52,230 bases of DNA from an uncultured Lachnospiraceae bacterium. GTDB taxonomy: Bacteria; Bacillota; Clostridia; Lachnospirales; Lachnospiraceae. The stretch lies in the NCBI GenBank assembly GCA_946535225.1, contig CAMNDJ010000007.1, positions 1 through 52,230 of the forward strand, written 5' to 3'. This document shows, piece by piece, positions 42,503 to 49,928 of the stretch. Both the position numbers and the translations under genes were made by a program. A model generated the notes under the pieces. The model made no database searches. It saw only the letters and a program-made list of their open reading frames with translations, and was not told the DNA's origin. Positions within the stretch are counted from its first letter, which is position 1. The number at the start of each line of letters is the position of its first letter.

Positions 42503-42745
42503 TTATTCCGTAGCACCGCTTGTCATAAAGTTGATGAACCTTACGGTGTCCTCGGGATCATATACAACGAGCTCCATCTCGGGGATCTTGTCATCGGCAA
42601 AAACCTTGGCGAGTGATACGTACTGAGAGAGCTTTGACTTAAGATTAAGTCTGTCTCCTTCGGCTGTAACAAGCTCTACCTTACCGCTGCAGTGATCTAC
42701 GACCTTAAAGAAGCCGTCAATGTCATGTACGTTCTGAATCTTCAT
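42503..42745 (-). CDS. Small conserved-looking protein of unknown function
   Basis: 80 residues, soluble. Starts MKIQNVHDIDGFFKVVDHCS, contains KVELVTAEGDRLNLKSKLSQ and ends with PEDTVRFINFMTSGATE. Beta-alpha-beta character, no known motif. A GGAGG-type site (minus strand) precedes the ATG, and a good sigma-A promoter lies about 65 bp upstream (TATAAT at 42806-42811 and TTGCAT at 42828-42833, 16-bp spacer, minus strand). A real gene by context, but I cannot name a family. Confidence 0.8.
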   Translation of the reverse strand: MKIQNVHDIDGFFKVVDHCSGKVELVTAEGDRLNLKSKLSQYVSLAKVFADDKIPEMELVVYDPEDTVRFINFMTSGATE

Positions 42746-42805
42746 TACAATTACCTCCGTGCCGCCTCTTCCTGACGGCGAATCTCATTTATCTTTTACG
42801 CCTTC

Positions 42806-42833
42806 ATTATAAGCCGAAAATAATAATATGCAA
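42806..42833 (-). promoter_or_regulatory. Promoter of the 42503-42745 gene
   Basis: On the minus strand, TTGCAT, 16-bp spacer, TATAAT (perfect -10). Confidence 0.65.
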
Positions 42834-42851
42834 GCCGTAATTTGTATAAAT

Positions 42852-42881
42852 TGCACAATTATGGAATGGCAAAATTGTGCA
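42852..42881. promoter_or_regulatory. Inverted repeat in the divergent promoter region
   Basis: TGCACAATT, 12 bp, AATTGTGCA. It lies between the minus-strand promoter and the hslO -10-like TATACT at 42928-42933, a suitable place for a shared regulator. Confidence 0.4.
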
Positions 42882-43019
42882 TATTCCACAAAAGCCGCCT
42901 GCGATATCGTAACAGGGCAAAATATGGTATACTGACAATGCAGCCGGACCACGGCCACTGCCCATATGGGCGGACACCGGGGCCTGAGTGCAGATCACAG
43001 ATCGGAGATAACGGGAGAC

Positions 43020-43907
43020 ATGCAAGGAGACTATATAGTAAGAGCCATAGCGGCAGGCGGAGATATCAGAGCGTTCGCCGCATATACATTAAATACCGTA
43101 GAAGAAGCCAGAAAGAGACACGGATTAAGCCCCGTAGCAAGCGCAGCACTCGGAAGAACACTTACAGGAGCCGTGATCATGGGTACGATGCTTAAGTCTG
43201 AGGACGACCTGCTGACCATACAGATAAACGGCGACGGGCCGATAGGCAATATAATGGTCACCGCGAACAACTCAGGAGAAGTCAAGGGATTCGTCGGTAA
43301 TCCCGGTGTAATGTTGCCACCGAGTCCCGTTGGCAAGCTTGATGTAGGCGGAGCTGTAGGCAACGGTGTACTGACTGTCATAAAGGATATGGGACTTAAG
43401 GATCCCTATGCGGGACAGGTCATACTTCAGACGGGAGAGATCGCGGAAGATCTGACCTATTATTTTGCCACCTCTGAGCAGATACCTTCAAGCGTAGGGC
43501 TGGGAGTATTGATGAACAGAGATGATGCCACGGTGGCACAGGCAGGCGGCTTCATCGTCCAGCTCATGCCTTTTGCATCTGATGAGACACTGGCTAAGCT
43601 TGAGGAGAATATAAGGGGCCTTGATTCCGTGACTACCATGCTTTCTGACGGCTTGACTCCGGAGGGGATCCTGGAGAAGCTCTTAGACGGCCTTGATGTT
43701 GAATTTACCGATACGATCCCCGTGCGCTATCATTGCAACTGCGACAGGGCGAGAATAGAGAAGGCACTCATCAGTATAGGAAGAGATGAATTGCAGGCCA
43801 TGATAGATGACGGCAAGCCGATAACCATGAACTGTCATTTTTGCAATACCGATTATACGTTCAGCACGGATGAACTTAAGGAGCTTCTTAAGAGCGTGAA
43901 GAAATGA
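43020..43907 (+). CDS. hslO: Hsp33 redox-regulated chaperone
   Basis: 295 residues from the ATG at 43020 (GGGAG upstream; family homology starts MQGDYIVRAIAAGG). Holdase chaperone activated by oxidation. The C-terminal zinc/redox switch is complete: HCNCDRARI (CxC) and MNCHFCNTDYTF (CxxC). Released zinc and disulfide formation unfold the linker and expose the client site. Its stop overlaps the start of the nuclease-helicase gene (ATGA at 43904-43907). trxB follows, fitting a redox-stress neighbourhood. Confidence 0.95.
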   Translation: MQGDYIVRAIAAGGDIRAFAAYTLNTVEEARKRHGLSPVASAALGRTLTGAVIMGTMLKSEDDLLTIQINGDGPIGNIMVTANNSGEVKGFVGNPGVMLPPSPVGKLDVGGAVGNGVLTVIKDMGLKDPYAGQVILQTGEIAEDLTYYFATSEQIPSSVGLGVLMNRDDATVAQAGGFIVQLMPFASDETLAKLEENIRGLDSVTTMLSDGLTPEGILEKLLDGLDVEFTDTIPVRYHCNCDRARIEKALISIGRDELQAMIDDGKPITMNCHFCNTDYTFSTDELKELLKSVKK

Positions 43908-45514
43908 AACCCATCAATATATACATCCTTACGAGAATAGATGATACCCTTGATCAGTCGCGGCTTGAAAGGCAGATGTCCGGCCGCGGCCGTTTCCTTA
44001 ATATCAAGGAGTGGGAGACAAATGGGCTTAAGACGCTTAGTGACAGGTTAAGCGATGTCATGGAAAAAGGGACAGCGCTTAAGTTCTTCTATTCATTCAC
44101 CATGCCTAAGCTTGGCAAGGAGTTTGATCTGTTACGCATCAGTTCCGATTCCGTAGTCAATATAGAACTTAAGAGCGGCAACGTATCGGATGAAGTGATC
44201 AAGAGGCAGCTTGAGCAGAACAGATATTATCTGTCCACACTCGACAGGGCCATGTATTCATATACATATATAAGCGAAGATGACAGGATCGTCAGACTCT
44301 CCGGTGGCGGAAGGCTCATAGACACCACATGGGAGGAACTTGCTTCTGTACTTGATAAACAGACGGAATGCTATGAAGGGAATATAGAAGATCTCTTCAG
44401 AGAGGACAGATATCTTATATCGCCGCTTACCGATCCTTTAAGATTTTTAAGAGGCGACTACTTCCTTACATCACAGCAGAGAGATATAAGAAATCAGATC
44501 CTTAAGGATATTACGGAAAAACCCGGAGTCATAAGAAGAAAGGCTGCGATACATGGATTCACGGGTCTTCCGGGCACGGGAAAGACAATACTTCTGTATG
44601 ACATAGCCATGCAGTTATCGGAATCTTCCAGGGTGTGTATCCTGCATTTCGGCTCGCATGAGAAGGAGCTTGAGCATCTGGATGAAAGGCTTAAGCGCAT
44701 CGATTTCTATTATTGCGATGCGTCCGCCCATATTGATCTGGCGGGCGACTACTCGGCTATCCTTGTGGATGAGGGACACAGATTAAGCGCCATGAATGTC
44801 GATGAGATCATGGAATGGGCCAAGCGGGATAGTATCCCCGTTGTCATTTCATATGACAGAGAGGATACCATAGCATATGAAGAACGTAACCATGACGGCT
44901 CGGAACTGATAGAGAAACTTCCGGGCTTCAACGGATATAAGCTTACCAACAGGATCAGGCTTAACAGCGAGCTTTCGGCATTTATCACAAGACTCATGTA
45001 TACGGGTGGGAGCCATCGTCGTGATTTTCCGTCGGTCTCCGTGGCCTTTGCACCGGACGGACCTCAGACCGACACTTTGCTCAAAGTCTTTATAGACCAG
45101 GGTTACATCCATATATATGATGATGCGATGAATAAGTTCGGAACCGACAGATTCGATATAAGCAGAGATCCCGAAGTAGATGAAGGGAGCATCGAGGTAA
45201 ATGAAGCCACATGCAGGGAGTTTAACAGAGTGGTGATGGTCCTGGATGATTCATTTATATACGCAGCAAACGGTTATCTCAGGAGTGCTGTGGTCACTGA
45301 GGACAGCATCGTGTCTGAGACGGTTCGTGAGAGTGAGGATACCGAGCAGTGCAATACCATATCCGTAGTGCGAAATCTTTTTCACGGATTATCCCGTGCA
45401 AAAGAGAAGATCGCGATAATCGTCAAGGGGAATAAGCCCGTGTTCGATCAGATTCTGACCATACTTCAGGGCGACAACATCAGGCAGAAAAAGAACGTTT
45501 CCATGCAGGAATGA
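43904..45514 (+). CDS. PD-(D/E)XK nuclease fused to SF1-type helicase (DUF2075-like)
   Basis: 536 residues. N-terminal restriction-like nuclease core: D75 in KEFDLLRIS, E88-x-K90 in VNIELKSG and a RecB-type QxxxY (Q105 to Y109 in LEQNRYYL). Then an SF1/AAA-like ATPase: TSQQRD (189-194, Q-motif-like), Walker A GLPGTGKT (221-228), Walker B SAILVDEGHRL (D289, E290), motif III VVISYDRED, LTNRIRLNSELS (motif IV-like) and C-terminal LFHGLSRAKEKIAIIV (motif VI). The central region is the DUF2075/Schlafen-3-like helicase type. Translationally coupled to hslO. No toxin, methylase or other defence gene is beside it. Substrate (DNA or RNA) is unknown. Confidence 0.85.
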   Translation: MKPINIYILTRIDDTLDQSRLERQMSGRGRFLNIKEWETNGLKTLSDRLSDVMEKGTALKFFYSFTMPKLGKEFDLLRISSDSVVNIELKSGNVSDEVIKRQLEQNRYYLSTLDRAMYSYTYISEDDRIVRLSGGGRLIDTTWEELASVLDKQTECYEGNIEDLFREDRYLISPLTDPLRFLRGDYFLTSQQRDIRNQILKDITEKPGVIRRKAAIHGFTGLPGTGKTILLYDIAMQLSESSRVCILHFGSHEKELEHLDERLKRIDFYYCDASAHIDLAGDYSAILVDEGHRLSAMNVDEIMEWAKRDSIPVVISYDREDTIAYEERNHDGSELIEKLPGFNGYKLTNRIRLNSELSAFITRLMYTGGSHRRDFPSVSVAFAPDGPQTDTLLKVFIDQGYIHIYDDAMNKFGTDRFDISRDPEVDEGSIEVNEATCREFNRVVMVLDDSFIYAANGYLRSAVVTEDSIVSETVRESEDTEQCNTISVVRNLFHGLSRAKEKIAIIVKGNKPVFDQILTILQGDNIRQKKNVSMQE

Positions 45515-45561
45515 TATGTTATACTGATAGAGAATTCACTTATAAGAAAGGAGTGAAGCAT

Positions 45562-46473
45562 ATGAGAGATATAGTCATTATCGGAGCGGGCCCCGCTGGG
45601 CTGTCGGCAGGGATCTACGGCAAGAGAGCAGGACTTGACACAGTCATAATAGATGAGAGCGGCATTGGTGGAGGTCAGGTACTTACTACCTATGATGTGG
45701 ATAATTATCCGGGCCTTCCCGGTATAAGCGGCATGGAGCTTGGCACCAAGATGCATGAGCATGCGATCGCAGCGGGCGTTGAATTCATGGAAGCCAGGGT
45801 TCAGGGGATCGAGGACGGAGGTAATGTGAAGTATGTGAAGACCTCATCTGAGACCGTTGAGGCCAAGACCGTCATAATCGCTACGGGTGCCGTGCATAAT
45901 CATCTGGGCATACCGGGTGAGGAGGAACTGGGAGGCATGGGCGTGTCTTATTGTGCGACCTGTGACGGAGCGTTCTTCCGCAAGCGCGTTACGGCAGTCA
46001 TCGGCGGCGGTGATGTGGCGCTTGAGGATGCGATATTCCTCGCCAGAGGCTGCAGCAAAGTCTATCTGATCCACAGACGTGATGAGTTCCGCGGAGCGAA
46101 GAAGCTTGCCGATATCGTTAAGTCCACCGAGAATATCGAGATACTTTATGACACTGTCCCGGATTCCATCGTTGGCTCCGATGCAGTGGAAGGCCTCAAT
46201 GTTCATAATGTAAAAACAAATGAGACTAAGACTCTTACACTTGACGGTGTGTTCATCGCCGTGGGTACTCATCCCGTGACCGAATACTTAAAGGGCGTTC
46301 TCGACATGGATGAGAGAGGTTATATCAAGGCAGATGAGAGCTGTGCAACATCCGTGCCCGGCATTTTCGCGGCAGGTGATGTTCGTACCAAGCAACTGAG
46401 GCAGATAGTAACGGCAGCTTCGGACGGAGCGAATGCCGTGACAAGTGCCGAGAGTTATATCAATAACCTGTAA
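45562..46473 (+). CDS. trxB: Thioredoxin reductase
   Basis: 303 residues from the ATG at 45562 (AAAGGAG upstream). FAD-binding GAGPAGLSAGIY (8-19), redox-active CATC (C131, C134) in SYCATCDG, NAD(P)H fold IGGGDVALEDA and the terminal FAGDVRTKQLRQI. Normal TrxB length. Reduces thioredoxin with NADPH, or ferredoxin-linked donors in some anaerobes. The second nucleotide motif GGGDVA with following HRRDEFRG keeps the arginines expected for NADPH. Follows the nuclease-helicase by 47 bp. A terminator lies 10 bp after the stop. Confidence 0.95.
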   Translation: MRDIVIIGAGPAGLSAGIYGKRAGLDTVIIDESGIGGGQVLTTYDVDNYPGLPGISGMELGTKMHEHAIAAGVEFMEARVQGIEDGGNVKYVKTSSETVEAKTVIIATGAVHNHLGIPGEEELGGMGVSYCATCDGAFFRKRVTAVIGGGDVALEDAIFLARGCSKVYLIHRRDEFRGAKKLADIVKSTENIEILYDTVPDSIVGSDAVEGLNVHNVKTNETKTLTLDGVFIAVGTHPVTEYLKGVLDMDERGYIKADESCATSVPGIFAAGDVRTKQLRQIVTAASDGANAVTSAESYINNL

Positions 46474-46483
46474 TGATGGATTT

Positions 46484-46506
46484 GGCCGGCTCTTGGTGGG
46501 CCGGCC
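46484..46506 (+). terminator. Terminator after trxB
   Basis: GGCCGGC and GCCGGCC, 7-bp GC stem, 9-nt loop, then TGTTTTTA. Confidence 0.85.
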
Positions 46507-46604
46507 TGTTTTTATATCCGGGTACTGTGTTTTGAGGGAGGGGGCTGCCATATCGGTATTGCCTGCCTTCTGAAAAAACGGATTGCGTAAGCGGAGGAAA
46601 GAAC

Positions 46605-47324
46605 ATGAGTAAGACTGCGGTCATAACCGGTGCATCAAGAGGGATCGGAGAGGCGATAGCAAGAAGATTTGCGTCTGTCGGATATGATCTTGTGCTGACC
46701 TGTATTAATAATATAGAAAGAATGGAGAAGACAGCAGCTGAGCTGTCCGCTTCATACAAGGTGTCCGTGCGATGCTTCAAGGCGGATATGGGAGATGAAG
46801 AGTCAGTAGAGCGGATTTTTGACTGTATAGACAGGGTGGATGTACTGGTCAATAATGCCGGAATCTCTTATGTAGGCTTACTACAGGAAATGACATATGA
46901 AGATTGGCGTGAAGTTATGTCTACCAATCTGGACAGTGTTTTCTTAACGAGCAGAGCCGCGGTCCGCAAGATGTTAAGCGTTCACAGTGGCCGTATCATC
47001 AATATATCATCAATGTGGGGCTTAGTCGGAGCTTCGACGGAAGCGGCATATTCGGCATCCAAGGGCGGAGTGGATGCATTTACAAAGGCTCTTGGCAAGG
47101 AACTTGCACCGAGTAACATACAGGTCAATGCGATAGCCTGCGGTGTCATAGATACGGATATGAACAGCCGCTTAAGTTCTGAAGAGAGAGAGGAACTTAT
47201 CGGTGAGATCCCGGCAGGGAGATACGGAACGCCTGCGGAAGTCGCTGAACTGGCCCATATGTTGGCCAATGCGCCCGCTTATCTTACGGGACAGGTGATC
47301 GTAATGGACGGAGGGTTGACATAA
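46605..47324 (+). CDS. Short-chain dehydrogenase/reductase, FabG-like
   Basis: 239 residues, classical SDR. Cofactor motif TGASRGIGEAIA (9-20), NNAG (83-86), catalytic serine in INISSMWG (about 135-136), Y149 and K153 in AAYSASKGG. C-terminus YLTGQVIVMDGG is standard. The likely activity is NADPH-dependent 3-oxoacyl-ACP reduction. It is outside any fatty-acid operon here, so another carbonyl substrate is possible. GGAGG precedes the ATG. Monocistronic. Confidence 0.88.
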   Translation: MSKTAVITGASRGIGEAIARRFASVGYDLVLTCINNIERMEKTAAELSASYKVSVRCFKADMGDEESVERIFDCIDRVDVLVNNAGISYVGLLQEMTYEDWREVMSTNLDSVFLTSRAAVRKMLSVHSGRIINISSMWGLVGASTEAAYSASKGGVDAFTKALGKELAPSNIQVNAIACGVIDTDMNSRLSSEEREELIGEIPAGRYGTPAEVAELAHMLANAPAYLTGQVIVMDGGLT

Positions 47325-47343
47325 TACATTATAAAGCTGTGTA

Positions 47344-47399
47344 GTTGACATAATGCACAATATCTAGCGGTTGACAATAACTGAATATGGTGGTATATT
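47344..47399 (+). promoter_or_regulatory. Promoter of the NlpC/P60 gene with duplicated -35-like segment
   Basis: TTGACA (47371-47376), 17-bp spacer, TATATT (47394-47399) is near consensus. A second TTGACA with similar following sequence lies at 47344-47349, 27 bp upstream, giving a tandem arrangement. Confidence 0.75.
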
Positions 47400-47444
47400 T
47401 GTTAAGGATTTGTAACAAACTGATTCAACAGATGTATTAAAGGT

Positions 47445-48791
47445 ATGAACAGGAACAGAACAAAGATCGCCGGATATGCCATGACAGGCATATTGGCAGC
47501 AGGACTTACTGTATTGGCACCGGGTATTTCGGTACATGCCACAACCCTGTCAGATTCGCTTCCTTCAGCGGGATTTTCGATAGCCGTTGATGAAGGTACA
47601 TCGGTTAAAGATGTCAAGGAAGAGGTGAAAGGTATAGTGGCAACTCCTTCCGTAGGAGTTACACCTGCCGAGGTCAAGGACAGTAAGGACAAACAGGACA
47701 ATAAGGATAACAAAGACAAGCAGACAGATGAGGCTGCGGCAACAGAAGAAGCCAATAAGGCAGCTGTTGAGAAGACCATCGATTTTGACAAGGAAGTGGT
47801 CGAAGCAGTCATCAGGACTCCGGGCGACATGATCGCGGATGATGCGAGAGAAGATTTCAGTAATCTGGTAATCGCTCAGGTAACCAACTACGTGAATGTC
47901 AGAGATATTCCCGATGAGAATGAAGGCAAGATTGTCGGTAAGCTCTATGACAAATCGGTCGGTGAGTTCATCGAAGAGAAAGACGGTTGGTACAAGATCG
48001 AATCAGGAAGCTGTACCGGTTGGGTAAAAGGCGAGTTCTGTGTGACCGGTGATGATGCGGTCGAACTGGCCAAGGAAGTCGGAACGCTGCTTGCAAGAGT
48101 CAATACCACAACTCTTAAGGTAAGAGAAGAGCCCGGGCTGGATACAACGGTCTTGGGACTCGTTCCCATAGATGATGAGCTTTTGGTCGTAGAAGAACTC
48201 GACGGTTGGATCAAGGTAGATATCGAGGAAGGTTTCGGATTCGTATCGGATGAATATGTTGATCTTCATACGGAGTTCGTCAAGGCTGAATCCAAGGAAG
48301 AGGAAGAGATAAGACTTGCCAAGGAGAAAGCCGAGAGAGACAAGGCTAATGCAGCTGCAAGAGCAGCCCGTGCAACACAGGGCGGCGGCGGTGGCGGATC
48401 GTCATCATACATTCCGGATAATCCGGTCACTTATGTAAGCGGTGGCGGATCGGGAGCAGCGGTTTGTAATTACGCTCTTCAGTTCGTCGGTAACCCTTAT
48501 GTGTACGGTGGTTCATCACTGACACACGGAACAGACTGCTCGGGATTCGTAATGAGTGTATACGGCAACTTCGGTGTAGGCCTTCCTCATTCATCCGCGG
48601 CAGACAGAGCCGTAGGATACGACGTTGGCGGACTGGCCAATGCACAGCCGGGTGATATAGTATGTTACTCAGGCCATGTAGCGATCTACATCGGAAACGG
48701 TCAGATAGTACATGCATCGACTGCCAAGACAGGTATCATAGTATCGAGTGCATCATATCGTACACCGTTGTGTGTAAGAAGAATATTCTAA
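47445..48791 (+). CDS. Secreted cell-wall hydrolase with two SH3 domains and NlpC/P60
   Basis: 448 residues. The signal peptide (about 1-32) ends near VHAT. A K/D/N-rich low-complexity stretch lies at 85-95. Two bacterial SH3 domains (about 144-200: VTNYVNVRDIPDENEGK and following; about 218-272: TTLKVREEPGLDTTVLG) bind wall peptides. A Gly/Ser-rich linker (about 305-340) leads to NlpC/P60: catalytic cysteine in GTDCSGFVMSVYG (about 364), histidine in SGHVAIYIGNG (about 410) and IVHAS. It cleaves gamma-D-Glu-diamino-acid bonds during wall growth or separation. Weak ribosome binding site (AAAGG). Confidence 0.93.
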   Translation: MNRNRTKIAGYAMTGILAAGLTVLAPGISVHATTLSDSLPSAGFSIAVDEGTSVKDVKEEVKGIVATPSVGVTPAEVKDSKDKQDNKDNKDKQTDEAAATEEANKAAVEKTIDFDKEVVEAVIRTPGDMIADDAREDFSNLVIAQVTNYVNVRDIPDENEGKIVGKLYDKSVGEFIEEKDGWYKIESGSCTGWVKGEFCVTGDDAVELAKEVGTLLARVNTTTLKVREEPGLDTTVLGLVPIDDELLVVEELDGWIKVDIEEGFGFVSDEYVDLHTEFVKAESKEEEEIRLAKEKAERDKANAAARAARATQGGGGGGSSSYIPDNPVTYVSGGGSGAAVCNYALQFVGNPYVYGGSSLTHGTDCSGFVMSVYGNFGVGLPHSSAADRAVGYDVGGLANAQPGDIVCYSGHVAIYIGNGQIVHASTAKTGIIVSSASYRTPLCVRRIF

Positions 48792-48817
48792 GATCTGTTA
48801 TCATAAAAGATCATTTC

Positions 48818-48848
48818 AGGGAGTCATCCGGGATTCGGATGACTCCCT
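48818..48848 (+). terminator. Terminator after the NlpC/P60 gene
   Basis: AGGGAGTCATCCG and its complement, 13-bp perfect stem with a 5-nt loop, followed by TTTTT. Confidence 0.93.
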
Positions 48849-49036
48849 TTTTTGCGGTCGATCACAGGAGTGAATGAGATATTATCTCTGCTGTCCGGAT
48901 ACGCAGAGATACCTAAAAAGTTCTAAAGTGTCAGACATTTACTTTTTCGGAATTTGTTGTTGACAGAAGGAGCGTTATGAATTTTGACGAAAAAACGTGA
49001 TGACTCATTTGGTCAAACGGTCAATATCGAGCCGAG

Positions 49037-49133
49037 TTATCCACATACGCAAACGGAAGATATGCCTTTTAGAGGACTTATTCGCCTACTTATCCACAGT
49101 ATACACAGATGTCAGGTCAGATTACGTGGATAA
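49037..49133. promoter_or_regulatory. Cluster of DnaA-box nonamers
   Basis: TTATCCACA occurs twice on the plus strand (49037-49045 and 49090-49098), each a perfect consensus box. TTATCCACG (one mismatch) is on the minus strand at 49125-49133. Three in 97 bp is more than chance would give. Gene context does not suit the chromosomal origin. Confidence 0.6.
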
Positions 49134-49270
49134 TTATGGTAAACTTTCGAAAAAATGTTTTGGCACAGATGCACAAAACGTGAGAAATAAAGGAGGATTT
49201 GCGTAAAAAATAAAGAATGAAAAAAGTATCCGTCAGGAGCGAATTGTCAGAAAATTTACAATTTGTTAAG

Positions 49271-49300
49271 TAGACATCAATACCCTGTATATGGTAGAAT
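49271..49300 (+). promoter_or_regulatory. Candidate hpf promoter
   Basis: TAGACA (49271-49276), 18-bp spacer, TAGAAT (49295-49300), 100 bp before the start codon. Confidence 0.5.
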
Positions 49301-49400
49301 AAACTAACGTCAAACATAGACAGAGTGGGGCTTTTACATGAGTCGAAAGTACCTCATCATATAATGTGTGACGAATCTGAATAAGAAGGGACTGATCAGT

Positions 49401-49928
49401 ATGAAATTTATCATCAGCGGCAAGAACATTGACGTAACGGACGGATTAAGGAGTGCAGTTCAGGACAAGATCGGGAAGTTAGAGAAGTATTTCACACCTG
49501 AGACAGAGGTGCATGTAACACTCAGTGTTGAGAAGGATCGACAGAAGATCGAAGTTACGATCCCCGTTAAGGGTTCGGTTATCAGATCCGAGCAGGTTAG
49601 CAATGATATGTATGTCTCAATAGATCTGGTGGAGGAGATCATCGAGAGACAGCTTAAGAAGTATAAGAACAAGATAATCGACAGACACCAGAACGGTGAC
49701 TATTTCAAGCAGGAGTTCATCGAGAAGGACTATATGGATGATGAGGAAGTTCAGATCGTAAGATCCAAGAAGTTCGACATCAAGCCCATGTATGCTGAGG
49801 ATGCCTGTGTACAGATGGAGCTTACGGGCCACAATTTCTTCGTATTCGTCAATGCGGAGACAGATCAGGTCAATGTGGTCTACAAGAGAAAAGGCAATAC
49901 CTATGGACTTATCGAGCCCGAATATTGA
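49401..49928 (+). CDS. hpf: Ribosome hibernation-promoting factor, long form
   Basis: 175 residues from the ATG at 49401 (AAGGGA upstream; homology starts MKFIISGKNIDVTDGLR). The N-terminal S30AE/YfiA domain (1-100) binds the 30S decoding region. The C-terminal domain (about 120-175: IVRSKKFDIKPMYAEDACVQ, then GHNFFVFVNAETDQVNVVYK) dimerises to form 100S ribosomes in stationary phase. It is the long form typical of Firmicutes. The 3' end overlaps the following membrane protein gene by 26 bp. Its long leader contains the DnaA-box cluster. Confidence 0.96.
   Translation: MKFIISGKNIDVTDGLRSAVQDKIGKLEKYFTPETEVHVTLSVEKDRQKIEVTIPVKGSVIRSEQVSNDMYVSIDLVEEIIERQLKKYKNKIIDRHQNGDYFKQEFIEKDYMDDEEVQIVRSKKFDIKPMYAEDACVQMELTGHNFFVFVNAETDQVNVVYKRKGNTYGLIEPEY

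Larger units (their letters stand above)
48849..49400 (+). other. Long intergenic region upstream of hpf
   Basis: About 550 bp without a convincing gene. It contains AT-rich sequence (48910-49000), a cluster of DnaA-box-like nonamers (49037-49133), an orphan AGGAGG (49191-49196) followed only by a 4-codon TTG frame, an 18-codon ATG frame (49217-49273), and the likely hpf promoter (49271-49300). A 69-codon frame at 48997-49206 lacks a ribosome binding site and crosses the DnaA boxes, so I do not call it. Confidence 0.7.

Noticed and set aside
43904-45514. Complete anti-phage defence system
   Set aside because: Only one candidate gene. The flanking genes are hslO and trxB, with no methylase, toxin or other defence component.
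48997-49206. 69-codon frame upstream of hpf
   Set aside because: No ribosome binding site, poor composition, and it covers the DnaA boxes.
48849-49400. Chromosomal replication origin
   Set aside because: DnaA boxes and AT-rich DNA are present, but there are only three boxes and none of the usual origin genes (dnaA, dnaN, recF, gyrB, rpmH) are in the window.
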